A stretch of 64,000 nt of DNA from Multifurca ochricompacta. Taxonomy: Eukaryota; Basidiomycota; Agaricomycetes; Russulales; Russulaceae. Location: the NCBI GenBank assembly GCA_022496185.1, contig WTXG01000057.1, positions 62,001-126,000 on the forward strand, given 5' to 3'. Every line of letters begins with the position of its first letter. Position 1 is the stretch's first letter. Under the pieces are notes generated by a model that saw nothing but the letters and a program-made list of their open reading frames with translations, did not search any database and was not told the DNA's origin. Below are positions 24,801 through 37,093 of this stretch, piece after piece. The position numbers and the translations under genes were made by a program.

Positions 24801-25729
24801 TCCTCAGATGGGCTCAGCAAACTTGAACGACCGCAGTCAGAAGGTGAGTGTTTCCGGAACTTGTGGCTCTACGAGATGGCGTTGTGTTCATATAATAATT
24901 TCAGGGTGATGGAGACTCTGAGATTGCTCTGGTTGTCGAGGACGACGATTACATTCCAAGTAAGATGGATGGGCGCCCGTATAGAGCTGCCCGCTTCGCA
25001 GCGTCCTTGCGGCGCAAGCTCTTCCGTCGTGCGTATCCATTCAATTGGAAACACAGGGTTCACAATCATGACCGCCATGCACAATGTGCCGTTTCTTGAT
25101 CTTGATTGATCTTTAATAGAGTATATGGGCTTAATTCCGCCGCAGCGCGTGTCCTCGCGCAGTGAACACGTGACCTCATTCATGCGCCCGGCCCCGGTTC
25201 CTAATAACGACGAGACAGACTTGGAAGAGGACGCGCGGGTAGCGGACCCGTTGTCTATTGAACTACTGGATCTGCTGAACAGGACAGCAAGGGTGAATCG
25301 TGAGGTGTTCACGGAGATCTTCCGCCCTGTGCCGAGCAATTTAGTGCACAACTGGACTGCCTATGAAGTAAGTCGGGGGGAGGGGGGGGTTGTTTGACAA
25401 GCCTCGTCTCGTCTCTTCTCTGTACTGGCCTTTGCCTGGCTTGGCTAAAGCAGCGGGTCATGCAGGTGTATAAGCCCAAAGTCAAAACGGGTCACGTCGT
25501 CCCTGAGGTGTCACTCCAGCGCGTGAAAGAGCGACTTGCGCTTGTGCGTGGATCGATTGTCGAAGCCCCGATCGTACGTTGGCTCTGCCTGCCTGCGTGC
25601 CTGCCTGTGGGGTTTCTGGTTCGGTTCTAACCGCTTTGAAAATCACAGGACTTTTTGATTGACGAGAAAGATTTTGTGGAGGGACCCGATTGGATTGGGC
25701 TTAATCCCACGCTTCCGATCTATATCTGA
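21869..25729 (+). CDS. Phospholipase D (two HKD motifs), with two apparent single-base frameshifts
   Basis: Hydrolyses phosphatidylcholine to phosphatidic acid in membrane signalling and trafficking. Exon 1 (21,869-21,938) starts [20 protein letters not shown]; about fifteen short introns follow and the stop is at 25,727-25,729. Family blocks: [44 protein letters not shown], the first HKD motif in [13 protein letters not shown] (about 22,785), [43 protein letters not shown], the second HKD motif in [11 protein letters not shown] (about 24,700) and [20 protein letters not shown]. Both catalytic motifs are intact. No PX or PH domain precedes the catalytic region, so this is a short-form PLD. 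Conserved frames are offset at about 23,426 (before [15 protein letters not shown]) and about 24,024 (before [18 protein letters not shown]); each would be cured by one extra base. Confidence 0.88.
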
Positions 25730-26234
25730 GCTTGTAGGATGGAGTAAAGGGAACGATCTAGGGATGTTAGAAAGAGGGGCGTTATATACGAACATGCGAA
25801 CTAAATGGGGATCTAATGGAGGTGGAGGTCATCATTAATGTGGCACCCTGAATTGTGAATTGAATGGCTTCACCACCGTACCACCGTCACCACCATTGCC
25901 AGTCGGCCGTCCACGTTCACTACCATTGTTACCCCAGCCAGCACACTGCCTTTGTCTTTACTCTCTCAATCAAACTATCGCGATTTACACTGACTGAGCC
26001 CAAAAAAATATTACAGTTAAGTCATCAGAAAAATCCTATCAAAACACCCCCAAAAAGAGGGTTGCTCCACAAGATTTCATATAACTTGCCTTTTAAATAG
26101 CACATCAATCTTAGGCACTCACACAGCTCCACTTTAACATTATTACCCTCGGCCTTTTATTTTATTTTCTTCGGGTCCTCATGAAGCTTTCGCGACAATG
26201 GGGTATAACGAGGGAACGATCTTTCACGTCAAGA
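25730..26234. other. Intergenic between PLD and the ThrE-like gene
   Basis: AT-rich spacer without motifs, apart from an ACCACCGT/CACCAC-rich patch near 25,870-25,900. It should hold the PLD 3' end. Confidence 0.45.
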
Positions 26235-26261
26235 CCAATGGAGTGAAGCCCTATATAAAAG
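26235..26261 (+). promoter_or_regulatory. CCAAT and TATA boxes of the ThrE-like gene
   Basis: CCAAT at 26,235-26,239 and TATATAAAAG at 26,252-26,261, the latter embedded in a near-palindrome AGCCCTATATAAAAGGGCT. The ATG of the downstream gene is at 26,418, about 160 bp further, after a C/T-rich stretch typical of fungal start regions. Confidence 0.6.
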
Positions 26262-26417
26262 GGCTGGGCATATCCACCCCCGAGTCGGGCACTGTCTCAT
26301 AGCGACTCATCAGTTGTGAGTGTTTTTTTTTGCTCCTCCCCCCCCTCTTTCCCTGCTACTAATGTATACTCATTCCCTCTCGCTCCCCAGGTGCTCATTC
26401 CCTCAAGGTCGTCTACT

Positions 26418-29400
26418 ATGTCTGACCAGTCTCCATCCGGGGACCAATCGCTTGGCCGCCAACCTGGAGGAGAGTTTCCTTTTCCGGAAACCGCACCCCA
26501 CGTCATGTTCAATGGGCAACTACAGCAGTTGTCGAGGGTACCACCACGGGAGGGATACGCGACAGTGGTCCAGAGAGTGAGAAGGCCTCAACCCATGAAC
26601 TTGATGAAGCCGGTATTGATGTGAGTAGTCACGTGGGGAAGGATATGGGTTTTGTCGCCTTCGAGTTACTTCCCTGCCTAATACTTTCTTCCACAGCCGT
26701 CTGCATTCCAAACGCTCACCCATGCTCTTGAGCGTCACCGTTCAAGCTCCGCGTCACATCTTCCGACTGGTTCTACTTCCCACCCCCTCGATCGTCGCCA
26801 CCACGGACGCCTTCCTCAGTGGAGTCTTCCACGCCGGCTTCTCTCAAGATTCTGGCACCTGAGATTAGCGTTCCTGGAGAGGCATTCATAGAACCTCATG
26901 AACGTGCAGGGCTGCCGTTTTTGCGACGGAAGGACAAACGAGAGGGCTTTTTCTCTGACAGCGAGGCACGCGCTGCCCGTGTTGTCCATGCCCATTCCAG
27001 GAACCCCTTCTCAAAGCGCTTCTATCGCCGGCATTTTCGTCCCACCAAATCCAGGTCTGAAAAGGGCAGTGATGTGGAAGCTACAAATTCGATACAATGC
27101 CACCAATGACACGCACGCATGGAGGCATACTCGCCGCTCTGCTCACCTTATACGACCGGGGAACTGACATGGAATCGGTCTCGGACACAACGACGCTGAC
27201 TTTGACTGAGACTCCGGGGGCCATCCACGCGATTCACCGACTCAGTCTTTGCTCGACCTTGCGTCGACGTCGGGAAAGCGGATATCCAGAGCACTACATC
27301 TACCAGAGCCACGCCCAACGAGGGAACGCAATAGCGCCGGCGTCTGGGGTTCGTTGATTACCAGCACGACGGGCACATTTGTAGGCGCGGCTGCGCCCAC
27401 TCATAGCACCATCGCCCCAGATATAAAGCGGCCTGGGTACCATCTATCGCGGTGCGAGCATGGTCCCAACCCGTCGTCATACTCTAGGCTGATACTGCCT
27501 TTGCAGCTACTCGTTGGATAGTAATGTCCCTGCTGTAATACGCGTCCTCCTTTGCAAAGACCACGACCACAAAGCATGTTATCTGACGCAAGCATGCAAC
27601 ACCAACATTTACCTTCGTCGTCTTCGGAAACTTCCACTCACCCCAGTCCGCACGCGGATTTGGTGTCTTCAGAATCGTCACCTGGGCCGGGGCACTTCGC
27701 AAAGTGGACCGAAACCTTACGTGATCTACCCAAGCGTGGATGGATCAGCCATCCCGGTATTTCCCCGAGCGCACCGAGAGTATCAACGGACAGCGAGGGC
27801 TTTGATGAGAAAGAGCCTTTCACCGTGGACACGGAAACTTATGCGAGACGAGAGGCGACTAATTGGAAACGTGACAAGAAGAAGAGACGGCGTAAGACTG
27901 AAATCTACGTGAGTGTCCAGTCTGCATGAACGCGACAAGGACTGACTCAGCCGTCCCGCAGATCACACGCCATATATCATCTCTTATATCCCGGCAAACG
28001 TTTATTTTGAACTAGCGCGTGCTATGATGATGTTTGGCGGCCCGACACATCGCCTTCAGGCTCAGATCCAGAGTACAGCTCGCGTGCTCGAGATCTCACT
28101 GTCGTGCATGTACCTACCCGACGTGATGTTAATAGCTTTCGATGACGATGTCACCAGCACGAGTAATGTGAAGCTCATACGGCAATGTTCGGCGCTGGAC
28201 CTGGGCAAGGTGCGAGACGCATACAAGGTTTACTGGCGCGTATGTACCTATAACTGTGTGCAACTAGGTGGGCAACTGAAAATATCATTTAAACGCAGGT
28301 TATCCATGATGACATGTCGGTTACGGATGCGTCGGCGACTTTGGATGCGCTCATGCTTTCAAGGCCTTTGTACTCCCCTTGGCAGCTCATTTTCTTCGGG
28401 GGGATGGCGTCCGCGTCTATCTGCAGTGTCTCATTCAACGGATCGCTCATTGACAGTCTTATATCTTTCCCTCTTGGTGCATTGCTTGTCGCCGTTCAGA
28501 TGGTGTCTGTGAGAAATGAATTATACTCGAACGTTTTTGAGTGCGTCAACCCCTTTCTTCCCTCGGTCACTTTGGCTTAAGAATACAGGATCACGATCGC
28601 GACCCTCTTGAGCTTCCTTTCCGGTGCCCTGGCTCAAACAAATAAATTCTGCTATTCCGCCGTCGCATCATCATCAGTGGTTCTTATTCTACCTGTACGT
28701 CATCCTAGTTCCTTCGCTTCGCTTCCGGACTTCCAGCAAACCAACCTTTTTTCCAAAGGGCTTTATCGTACTCTGTGGTTCTCTGGAACTGGCTTCACGC
28801 AACATTGTTGCCGGGGCCGTGCGCCTTTGCTATGCTCTTGTGTACTCTCTCTTCCTCGGCTTCGGTCTGGCAATTGGGGCCGAAGTATACGAGAAAATGA
28901 CTGGCCTTCATATCGTTGGGCCGGAGGATTATCAGTGCGCACAAAGCCATAGCGACGCGCCTTGGTTCAGAAAGACGCCCTCGCCCCTTTGGGGTAAGCC
29001 GTTTCGTTTCACCCACTTCTCTCCCACATACTTAAACAATTGACCAGCGTTCCTGACTGTGCCCATGTTTTCGTTGTTCCTGAGCCTACGAAACCAGGCA
29101 CCATGGCATCGAAAGGAACTCGTGGGTCATTCATATCTAATAGTGGTATCTTTCGATGGTGTAAATGCTGAGCGAACGGCCCGGACAGGCTGTTCTCGTA
29201 GGGATTTCGTGCGTTGGCTGGGTCACCAACCACTTTGTCAGTAAAAGGTTTCCGAATCAGAGTGATATCAGCGCGGCTGTTGGGTGAGAACTTACCTATC
29301 CCTTCCCCCCTGTGCTCTTTGTGCCTGACGTGACGCTTCGCACTACAGTGCATTTGCCGTAGGCGTCATCGCGAACATATACGGTCGTCTCTTCCGAGGA

Positions 29401-29726
29401 AACGCCTTCGTCGTCATGGTACGTCCCTCCCATCCTCTAAGTGATGACCCGCGCGCGCGCAAACAAACTGACCGATGGCTTGGGTTGTTGCAACAACAGA
29501 TCACAGGTATACTGTTTCAACTCCCGTCTGGCCTGGAAACGGTGGGCTGTTGCATTTTGCCTCTCAACAGGCTTCTGGAACCTCGGCGTCGTACGTGTCT
29601 GGATTCCAAGTGGCCTTACAGCTCATTTCAGTGTCCATCGGGTTGACTGTCGGGCTCGGCATCTCACTCGTACTTGTTTTTCCGATCCAGTCGCGGAAGC
29701 GGAAGAGCGGCGTCTTCAGCCTCTGA
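26418..29726 (+). CDS. PRM10/ThrE-family (DUF1212) multi-pass membrane protein, with two apparent frameshifts
   Basis: Fungal relative of bacterial threonine/serine exporters and yeast pheromone-regulated membrane protein 10; function in fungi poorly defined. A long polar N-terminal region starts at ATG 26,418 (MSDQSPSGDQSLGRQ), with basic KKKRRRKTEIY just before the conserved core. Core blocks: ITRHISSLISRQTFILN, ARAMMMFGGPTHRLQAQIQ, RVLEISLSCMYLPDVMLIAF, then about ten hydrophobic segments including YSPWQLIFFGGMASASICSV, ISCVGWVTNHFVSKRFPNQS, AFAVGVIANIYGRLFRGNAF, ITGILFQLPSGL and VALQLISVSIGLTVGLG. The stop is at 29,724-29,726. Frames are offset by one base at about 28,010 (after FILN) and about 29,535 (after LPSGL, before GNGGLLHFA); one added base at each restores the family sequence. 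At least eight short GT-AG introns. Confidence 0.82.
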
Positions 29727-31221
29727 TTTCTTTCCGAATGCGGTTTTCCCTATTAAATACTGTTAACAGAGCAGAGTGGCTTTATTTAGAAATTATGGTG
29801 TTTATTCCCGTCGCTGGGACTCGCTACTTACATGCATTTGTTGGTTTTACTCTTCTTTCCTTTGCTCTCATCCGCATCAATGATCAATCGACATCTTGAA
29901 TTTGACTGAGCCCCCCATGTTTCGTCCAAATTTATTTAATTAAATACAATCAGCTCGAACTGGTAAAAGTGCACAAGAGGTGTCAAATCGAAATAATTTG
30001 ATATGTCCTTGGATTTTTTTTTCGAAGAGGCTGATATTGATATTGTATTGTAAGGATGGCCGGGCGTTGGACGCGAAAACCTCCGGCCGTTACCACTTCT
30101 GGCTGGACCCGTTAGCTCTCTCTTTTTCATTTCATTACAAGTCCTGATAATAAAATATATGAACATTAATTTGACTTTTTTAGTTTCGGACAGAGTCTGA
30201 TACGGTACAAATGCGATTTGATGCTTGGCACGAGCGCTCAGTCGGATTATGCGCGTTCCGGGCTGCTTGCCCCTCCCCCCCCCTCTCGTTCATTCCTTGC
30301 ACTCGGTTTCGTCTTCTTTTTTTTCGTCCTTATTGCCCGGTTTCATCCTCTATTGCTTTTTTTTTTAATACTATATCACCCCTTTGAACTGGTCTCTTAA
30401 CAAGTACGTACAATACTTGTAGTAGGTCAGCGAAGAAATCAAATAGCATTTTTCTCTCTCTCTTTGTAGCTCTCATGTTCTAAGTTCACAGTTTATCTCG
30501 GGGCTCCCTCTTTCGTAAACGCGGTTTTTGCTGTGCGTAGTTGACATCAGTACGAGCACCATTAGCGATGGTATATGAACTAATCTTGCCAAGTTGTTTG
30601 AGACTGATGCCAGTTTCTAGCTTAGATACATAACATTCGTCTATTGTTCACGCTCACTGGGTCTCTGATGATACTTGGGGAATGCTTGTGGCCCCAGCTC
30701 TTGTAATTACATGCGCGCGGGTTTACTGAGGTTGGCTCTGTGCAGACTTGCCGCCGCGCGCCTTGCTCTCTTTACATTAGCTGCTACTGCTGCTGGTATC
30801 GAAGAGATAGCTAGCACTTTTATTCCTCTTAATTATTTGTTTCCCCAACGCAATTACTCTTGTCTCCCTTAGGCACACCACTTTGGTGGGTGCCAGTTGG
30901 TAATTGACTCGCCTCCACACCCTGGCGAATAGTATGTGACCCAATTGGTTCTGTGTGAAGGGGCATTGACGGAAAAGGAGGCTAGTACATTGTGTCTATT
31001 GGGGTGTTACATACAGAGTGGCTAGGGCCCTAGCAACTTTACTTACTTTGGATGAAAGCAGTATATAGGTTCTTGCATCTCGGATCCCTCCTATTCCAAA
31101 AAACAGAGAACAGAACCCACAAATGTCCTACTCATTTAACAGCTTAGTTGGTACTTCTGAAAAGTATTGTCAATTTTTATGCAAGACTACGTGTCGTCTT
31201 GCATTGAGCGAGGTATTCACT
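29727..31221. other. Intergenic, nothing recognised
   Basis: AT-rich with a T9-T10 run near 30,357-30,367. Short frames only, without family motifs. Convergent 3' ends of the ThrE-like gene (plus) and the P450 (minus) must lie here. Confidence 0.5.
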
Positions 31222-33096
31222 TCAATCCCCCTTGAAGCGCTCACGCTCCTCTGAAAGAATAGATACCACTTCAGGGAAACGAGGCCTAATTCTGCAGTCG
31301 TATGGAGTTGGATGGCTGCATTTCCAGGAATCAGTAAATAAAGTCAGGGACATCGCCTCCTGCACCAAAAACTCACATAAAAACTCCGTATCAATGAATG
31401 TGTCCGTATCCGGCACCACTCCTTCTCGTTCTCATCCAGAACACGTTCAATAGTCGTTGCCCATAGCATCCTTGCCGTGCCTATGAAGAGCGTGTCGTTC
31501 GCAAGATATTTCCCCACGCAGATTCGTCGCCCGAACCCAACGATACATGCCCTTCTTGGTTCGTTTCTATTGGACCAGGCAATAGTTCACCTCCTTCGTC
31601 CAGATGTCGTTCTGGCCGGAAGTCATCCGCGTCTTCACCAAATATGGCACGGTCATGATTGCATTGCCAAATGTTTGCTAAGCACGTAGCTCCTTTCGGA
31701 ATGAACATGCCCTCGTACCAGTCGTCTTCGGTGGCAGCATGAGGTACCCCAAATGGGACAGGAGGTCGCCAGCGGAGAACTTCTCTTACGACTGCACGCA
31801 CGTATGGTAGGTGAGGAGCATCTTCGAATGTAGGTAATCGGGAGCGGCCAACTACAGCGTCTAGTTCTGCTTGTGCACGGCGTTGAACTTGAGGGAAGGC
31901 TACCATGGCGAGTGTCCACCACATCAGTGTAGTTGATGTCGTTTCAAAACCAGCAATACTTTAATTACTAGTTAGCAAACAAGCGGACTCGAGATAATAA
32001 TCACTTACTACATCTGGCCAGAGAGGAACGTCATTTCAGGTTCGGAAAGGTGGTAGCGATCGTGGTTTCGCAACAATGACGCACTGAAACTCGGGCGCTC
32101 CCCACCGGTCGCCTACAGCATAATCCGTTAGTTGGACCTCATACGCAGCATGTGAACCCATTGCCGTACAATATCGGCCCTGACGCGATCAAATAGTCGC
32201 AGAAATATATCATAGCGCTGAGCAGCTCGCATTAAAGCCTCCTCTTCCATTTTGCAAATCTGTTCTCATCACATGTCATTATAGCGGATAGAAAGGCAAG
32301 GAAGACGAGACCTCTGTGGAATGTGAATCATCCAAGGAAGAATTCGACGACGGAGGTCCTAGCTGTTACACGGCTGGACCAGTTAAGATTATCATCAATG
32401 TCCACCACGATCTTCTCATTTGTTGACTCCAGAGTTGGATAGTCATACAGGATGGACAGGATTGCGGAGGCTCCAGCACGTTGAAAGTGACTATGTCGAT
32501 TTGGGGGTCCTCGAGAAGCGAGGAGACGAGGACTGTGGCCTCTTTTGTCTGAGTAGGGTGATAATTTTGAACTGTCGTCCGGCTGACAGCGTCATGTGCA
32601 GCACGGCGCAAGCGGCGCCAACTTGGGAGTAGAATAAGCGATGGCGCCTCGTATCTTATTCTTATCTGGCACTCACAGTTCGCCATAATCCATCAATATC
32701 ACCCCCAGACCTTCATTAAGTATCTCTTGTGCCATAATGAACCGAGGGCGACCTGAATAGTTACCCGTACGCCGTTCAAGGACATTAAAGGCCGATTTAA
32801 GACTGTTGAATATGATTGTTTGTCTCCCCATGGCATCAAGATGCATCACCTCGCCTACAATCAACTGTCTGTTCATCCTCACATCTATTCCAAAGAATCG
32901 TTTGATACTCACTGAAGCGTCCCTTACAATCACTCGAGAATAGCCACTTCTTGTTTTTTAGCTGGGACATGTTCCCAACGATTGGGATACGCGGAGGACT
33001 CGGAGGCAACTTTCGCCATGGACTTGTGAGATAAGAGGTGATGAAGGCGAGGATTAGAATGAGAAGGACACCCGTTACAAGAGTCCTGTCCTTCAA
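31222..33096 (-). CDS. Cytochrome P450 monooxygenase, with three apparent single-base frameshifts
   Basis: Heme-thiolate monooxygenase anchored in the ER by an N-terminal helix (LVTGVLLILILAFITSYL), followed by the proline hinge KLPPSPPRIPIVGN. Further blocks: FIMAQEILNEGLGVILMDYG, LRRAAHDAVSRTTVQNYHP, the K-helix EVLRWRPP carrying ExxR, the PERF-like FRPERHLDEGG, then the heme loop. Stop at 31,222-31,224. The heme region is in two frames: HVSLG in one, then GRRICVGKYLANDTLF with the cysteine ligand in the next (shift at about 31,540). Two more shifts occur at about 32,505 (C5 run; the continuation reads HFQRAGASAILSILYDYP) and about 31,420. Each is a one-base deficit, so the gene is probably intact in reality. 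No in-frame ATG was found at the hydrophobic N-terminus; 33,096 is the open-frame limit. Confidence 0.82.
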
Positions 33097-34514
33097 AATG
33101 TGTCAAGTATGGGCGATTTCAAAACTCTCGAGATTGCTGGAAGATCACGGGAGAATGGTGAGTTGACGGAGAGAGGTGGAGTGGGGCCACATTAATACCT
33201 GAGGTATTATAAGCGTCGGGGAACCAGTAAATGTTTATCCACTTTCTTAAGGCATATAATCTTGAGGGCTCGTATAACGCCATTGGGGGAGAATGGGAGA
33301 AAGGGGTGGTGAGTTCAACATTTGGGCAGGAAGGCTGGTACTTATACGGTACTCGGCCAAAAATGAGTTATCATCGTCTTAGCATCTATGGCATGGGTAA
33401 GCACTTATCAAGTGCTGTCGAAGCCATGGTAGAGAAGAGAAGCGAGTTTATGTCCTTTGGTGTTAATTTCGGCTCGTCCATCTCGAATCCCAGGGTCCAG
33501 TACATTGATCCTACAGTAAACATTAATCGAGGTAGTTCAAGTGATTGACTGTTCGATTTGATCTGGGTTATGACGGTGAGTTTTGGGACAGTAAACATTC
33601 CGATTTACGCGAATCATAAGTGAAGGACTATTATCCCTGGAATGAAGTCTGTGGTGGTGCGATCGGTTTTGTTCCAAACAAAGTCACTCTCTTCTTTTCA
33701 GCCACGGAATTACCAGGGCGTTAACCTTGTATGTGGTCTACGTGTCAATTGGTAGAAGGAGGAAGTAGTCTTCCAAAGTCATGTACGTATCTAAGAATAT
33801 GCCTAGGTCGGCCGAAGGACACAGACGCGCTTGATATCCGAGGCCCAGAGTAAGTACGTGGTTAGAAAATATTGACGACATGTAGTAATCGTTCTGCGAT
33901 TCGTCGCACGCATCGGCCGTCATCTGGGAACTGTTTGGGATCAAAGCATGCAGAATTGTCACCATAGAAAGTGGATTCCAGATGCATTTCTAAATAGTCA
34001 CAGAGTACAACATTCCTTCTGGGGTGGAGATGAAATCGTCGTCATTGTATTCTGTGGGGCATGTGGAGAAATGCCCGGTGTCACTGGAGAGCATCTATTA
34101 TGGTCAGGTGACTTCAATGTACTACAGTGACTTCCAAATTGATTCAATGTTTTGCACTTTCTCATTGTTTGCTAATTAACTCAGGAACCAGAACAAATAA
34201 GACCAAAGTGTAAGTAGATGTCTAAAACTAGAACATCAGGGCTATCCATTGAAAAAGCAATTACATAATTTGGATCAGTATCCATGGAGATATAAACAGC
34301 TTAATCTAGGGTATCATTGAATCAATTTTGTAACTGGTTGTACAGAACTCTCAAAGTCTATGGCAACAGGGACTGGCCAGCTCAGTTTGCCATGACAATG
34401 CTGCAATTTTTAAGCAGCTGAGTGAGAAAGGTGATCAATAGGGCTGCACACCATCTATTTGACAGTGAAGGACAGGTATGGTTGACCCATACACCTTCTG
34501 TTTTTGGTACTAAC
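33097..34514. other. No recognisable gene; AT-rich border of the transposon-dense region
   Basis: Two unassigned frames occur (33,231-33,548 plus, 105 codons; 33,738-33,965 minus, 75 codons) without known motifs. From about 34,140 the sequence becomes CpG-poor and TpG/CpA-rich like the older transposon remnants to its right. A faint protein-like run on the plus strand (34,320-34,420) may be an old element fragment. Confidence 0.4.
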
Positions 34515-34792
34515 TAGTGATGTGCCTGGCCTGGCTCAGAGAAGCTAAAAGCCAAAGCTGCTGGCTCAGGCCACAGCTTTCAACAGCACATACAAGTGTA
34601 ATAGCAATTGTCAAAATCAGTAGAAATCTGATCACAAAGTGGTTGATTTGGGTCATGTGATCATGTTTATCACAGCATTTCAAACTTTTTCTTCAATATA
34701 GCTTTGCAATACATAACATTCCAAGTCAGATTTGGATTAGCTGAACTATAACTACTAGTTATATGTCATAAAATTTTCTCTGCCAAAGCTGT
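34515..34792. mobile_element. Fragment L of a hAT-like element related to K
   Basis: Begins TAGTGATGTGCCTGGC, nearly the same as the left end of element K, followed by degenerate subterminal copies of AAGCC/GGCTT motifs. It is cut off at 34,792 by the LTR that starts at 34,793. The matching right end was not found in the window, so the target duplication cannot be verified. Confidence 0.55.
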
Positions 34793-35889
34793 TGTAACAC
34801 CTGTTGAACACAGAAGATGTTTGGTGATGCTTCAGGCATCAGGTGATTAGATTAGCTACTTTGTAGATTAGATTAGATACCGGAGTCTTGGACTTTTACA
34901 TTATCATTATTACTTTCTTTCTCACATTCCGCAGTAGCTGACTGATACACTTTGTAACATGTGATTTCTGTACTGGCCAATGGCCTTTCTCCCTCATGTT
35001 TATTGTTTGGATGTTGTCCGGCACTTGTGGACTTATTCCCAGTGCACAGACCATCCCTTGAGCTGTATATAAGGGTGTCTGTTTCATCTCTTACCTTCAG
35101 AGTTTGAAGAAACTCTGAAGTGTAAGTCCTATCTCTCTTACTTACTACTGTACCTTTGACTAACTGTCTCCTGTAGATAACTTGTCTTTCTAGGTGTGTA
35201 GTATAGTATAACAGAGTTTCTTCAACCTCTGAAGTATAACTTGTCTTTCTAGCCTAACCCGCTAACTTCTTACAGTCAGTATGCTGTGCACATGCCTGTT
35301 CAACAACACCTGGTGCAGGCGTTCAGCATGATGTGTGACTAAGTCACATAGCAGAACTACAAATCAGGGTACGCTGTGTTACTAGTGTACAGAGTCAAGT
35401 GATGAGTCAATACCAAGGAGCTAATCCCTTAGTACTGGTGAGTGGAGGAGTGCCAAAAGCACTGAGACGATCAGAGGTTGGGTCTTAGGGATCACCCAGA
35501 AGGTAATGCACCAAGTTGATTAAGAAGTCAAGTCTAAGGCATACAGGGCTATCTAGGCAGCCTTATATATGTAATAGAGGTCAGAGTCTGAATTGGAGTA
35601 AAGTACTTGGCATATCAACAAAGTTGTAATATCTCTACAAAGGGAAATGGGGCAAGGGTGGGCCAGGTGAGATATACATAGAATATCTGGTATAGTCATG
35701 ATTCTGGTGGGAAAATACATAAGAGTCCTTGTGTAATGTACAAGTCATAGATAAGCACAGCATGAGTCAGAGATAAGGAACAAATAGATGCAAATGGTAG
35801 TCATAACATGATCAATGGGGGTCAACAAGGCCAGACAACAAGTCATGTGAAGGAAAAAAGAACAAGATGACATAGTGGGGTTTGTAACA
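34793..35889 (-). repeat. LTR of a minus-strand gypsy element (F2), interrupted by solo LTR E1
   Basis: Reads TGTAACACC...GGTTTGTAACA, the reverse complement of the F-family LTR at 59,665-60,882 (TGTTACGAACC...). Without the 504-bp E1 insertion and its duplicated 5 bp the LTR is about 588 bp, the same length class as the A and B LTRs. It is CpG-depleted compared with F1. The inner side (35,890 onward) continues into the 3' end of ORF3, so this is the 3' LTR of a minus-strand element. Confidence 0.8.
34802..35305 (+). repeat. Solo LTR E1 (504 bp) inserted in LTR F2
   Basis: TGTTGAACAC...CTGTTCAACA with a perfect 5-bp duplication ACACC at 34,797-34,801 and 35,306-35,310. Contains TATATAAGGG near 35,066, which sets the orientation. 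A second, interrupted copy lies at 56,993-58,610 in the opposite orientation. Confidence 0.85.
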
Positions 35890-35969
35890 TTACCCCCTCT
35901 CTAAGTCCTAGCAGAGCCAGCTAGATTGGCATACTGTCATCATCCTGCACCAAGGAGAGGTAGTTGTCT
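35890..35969 (-). pseudogene. 3' remnant of a gypsy ORF3 (element F2)
   Basis: The minus-strand reading ends YLSLVQDDDSMPI-stop, matching the ORF3 C-termini of elements A and B (DDYLELVQDDDGTS). The 30-bp spacer to the LTR also matches that of element B. The reading frame is broken after 80 bp by hAT-like element H; it resumes for a few bases at 55,361-55,374 beyond the H target duplication. Confidence 0.7.
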
Positions 35970-36505
35970 GCTATGGCTAGTGATTGGCAGGGGTAACCCT
36001 GGGGTATCCTCATTGGTACCATACCTGTACCCATACCCGTACCTGTCACTACAGGTACAGGTAACCCACAGGTTACCACAGGTCACCTGTGAAAATGCAT
36101 GCAAGTTCTTTACTTGCATTGCACATTTCAGATAACCAGCCCAGGCCTTCCTGGACCAAGAAGATACACACATGTTCATTTGTGGCTGCTTAAGATCCCT
36201 CAATGACTCTTGTTTTATTTTCAGAAGATTAAGATAATTCATTATTCCATTTTTATTTTATTATTCTGCTTTCAATTTTATACAAGCACAACTAAAATCC
36301 AGTATACAGTGATGATTAGATAGGATGTTATAGAACATTGATGAAAAGCCTGTCAGATAACCACACAGAATGCAAAAAATTGACAAACACATAGAAATTG
36401 GTAGGGGTAACCCCTGGATAATTGTTTTGATACCTGGGTTACCCATAAAATGAAATGTGTGCAAGTTCTTTACTTGCATCATGCATTTCAGACATCCAGC
36501 CTGGG

Positions 36506-37093
36506 TGTTACGAACCCCGTCTCTTCCCATCTTTTTCTTTCTACCCAATGATGACCCCTCCTTGCCGCCTACTCTTCACTACCAGATCATGTCTCCATCG
36601 TGGGATCCATCACGTGCCCTACTTCCTTCCCCGTGACTGCCTTTGTCTCTGTTTGTGTTACTATACTTCTGTTTGGCCTGCCATTGCTTATCTTTTATCT
36701 CTTATCTTTATGACTGGACACTTACTTAATTCCCTATCAGAAGCGCGGCTTTACGCCCTCCGCTTTCGTATATTTGGCCCACATGACTCCACATTATCTT
36801 ATCTTTAGACGCTCACTCGATTACGTATATAAGTCCACTGTAGTTACCTTGTAGACCTCAGACTCGACTTATTGAATACATCGGTGTTCGTCTTCTGGAC
36901 TTCCTTTTGAATCCCTAGGCCTGATTGTCTCAGTACTTCTGGTACTTCTCCACTCACCATCGTCTTAGAGTGCAGTCTCTTTGACTTTGACTTGTCCTCA
37001 CTTAACTCCAAGAAGTCCTATTGGCTTCTTATCTGAACCCATGAAACACGCTGTCACACAAGTCGTGTGGAACGTCCTGCACCGGATGTAACA
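36506..37093 (+). repeat. 5' LTR of gypsy A
   Basis: TGTTACGAACC...GGATGTAACA, 588 bp. TATATAAG at 36,826-36,833. Compared with the 3' LTR it carries C/T transitions, for example near the end (GGATGTAACA against GGACGTAACA). Confidence 0.92.
36826..36871 (+). promoter_or_regulatory. LTR promoter and putative self-priming site of gypsy A
   Basis: TATA box at 36,826; 34 nt after its first base lies AGACTCGACTTA (36,860-36,871). AGACTCGACTT is complementary to the primer-binding site just after the LTR (with one G-U pair in this copy). A start at about +30 would put it at the 5' end of the RNA, the arrangement used for self-priming by Tf1/sushi-type elements. Confidence 0.6.
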
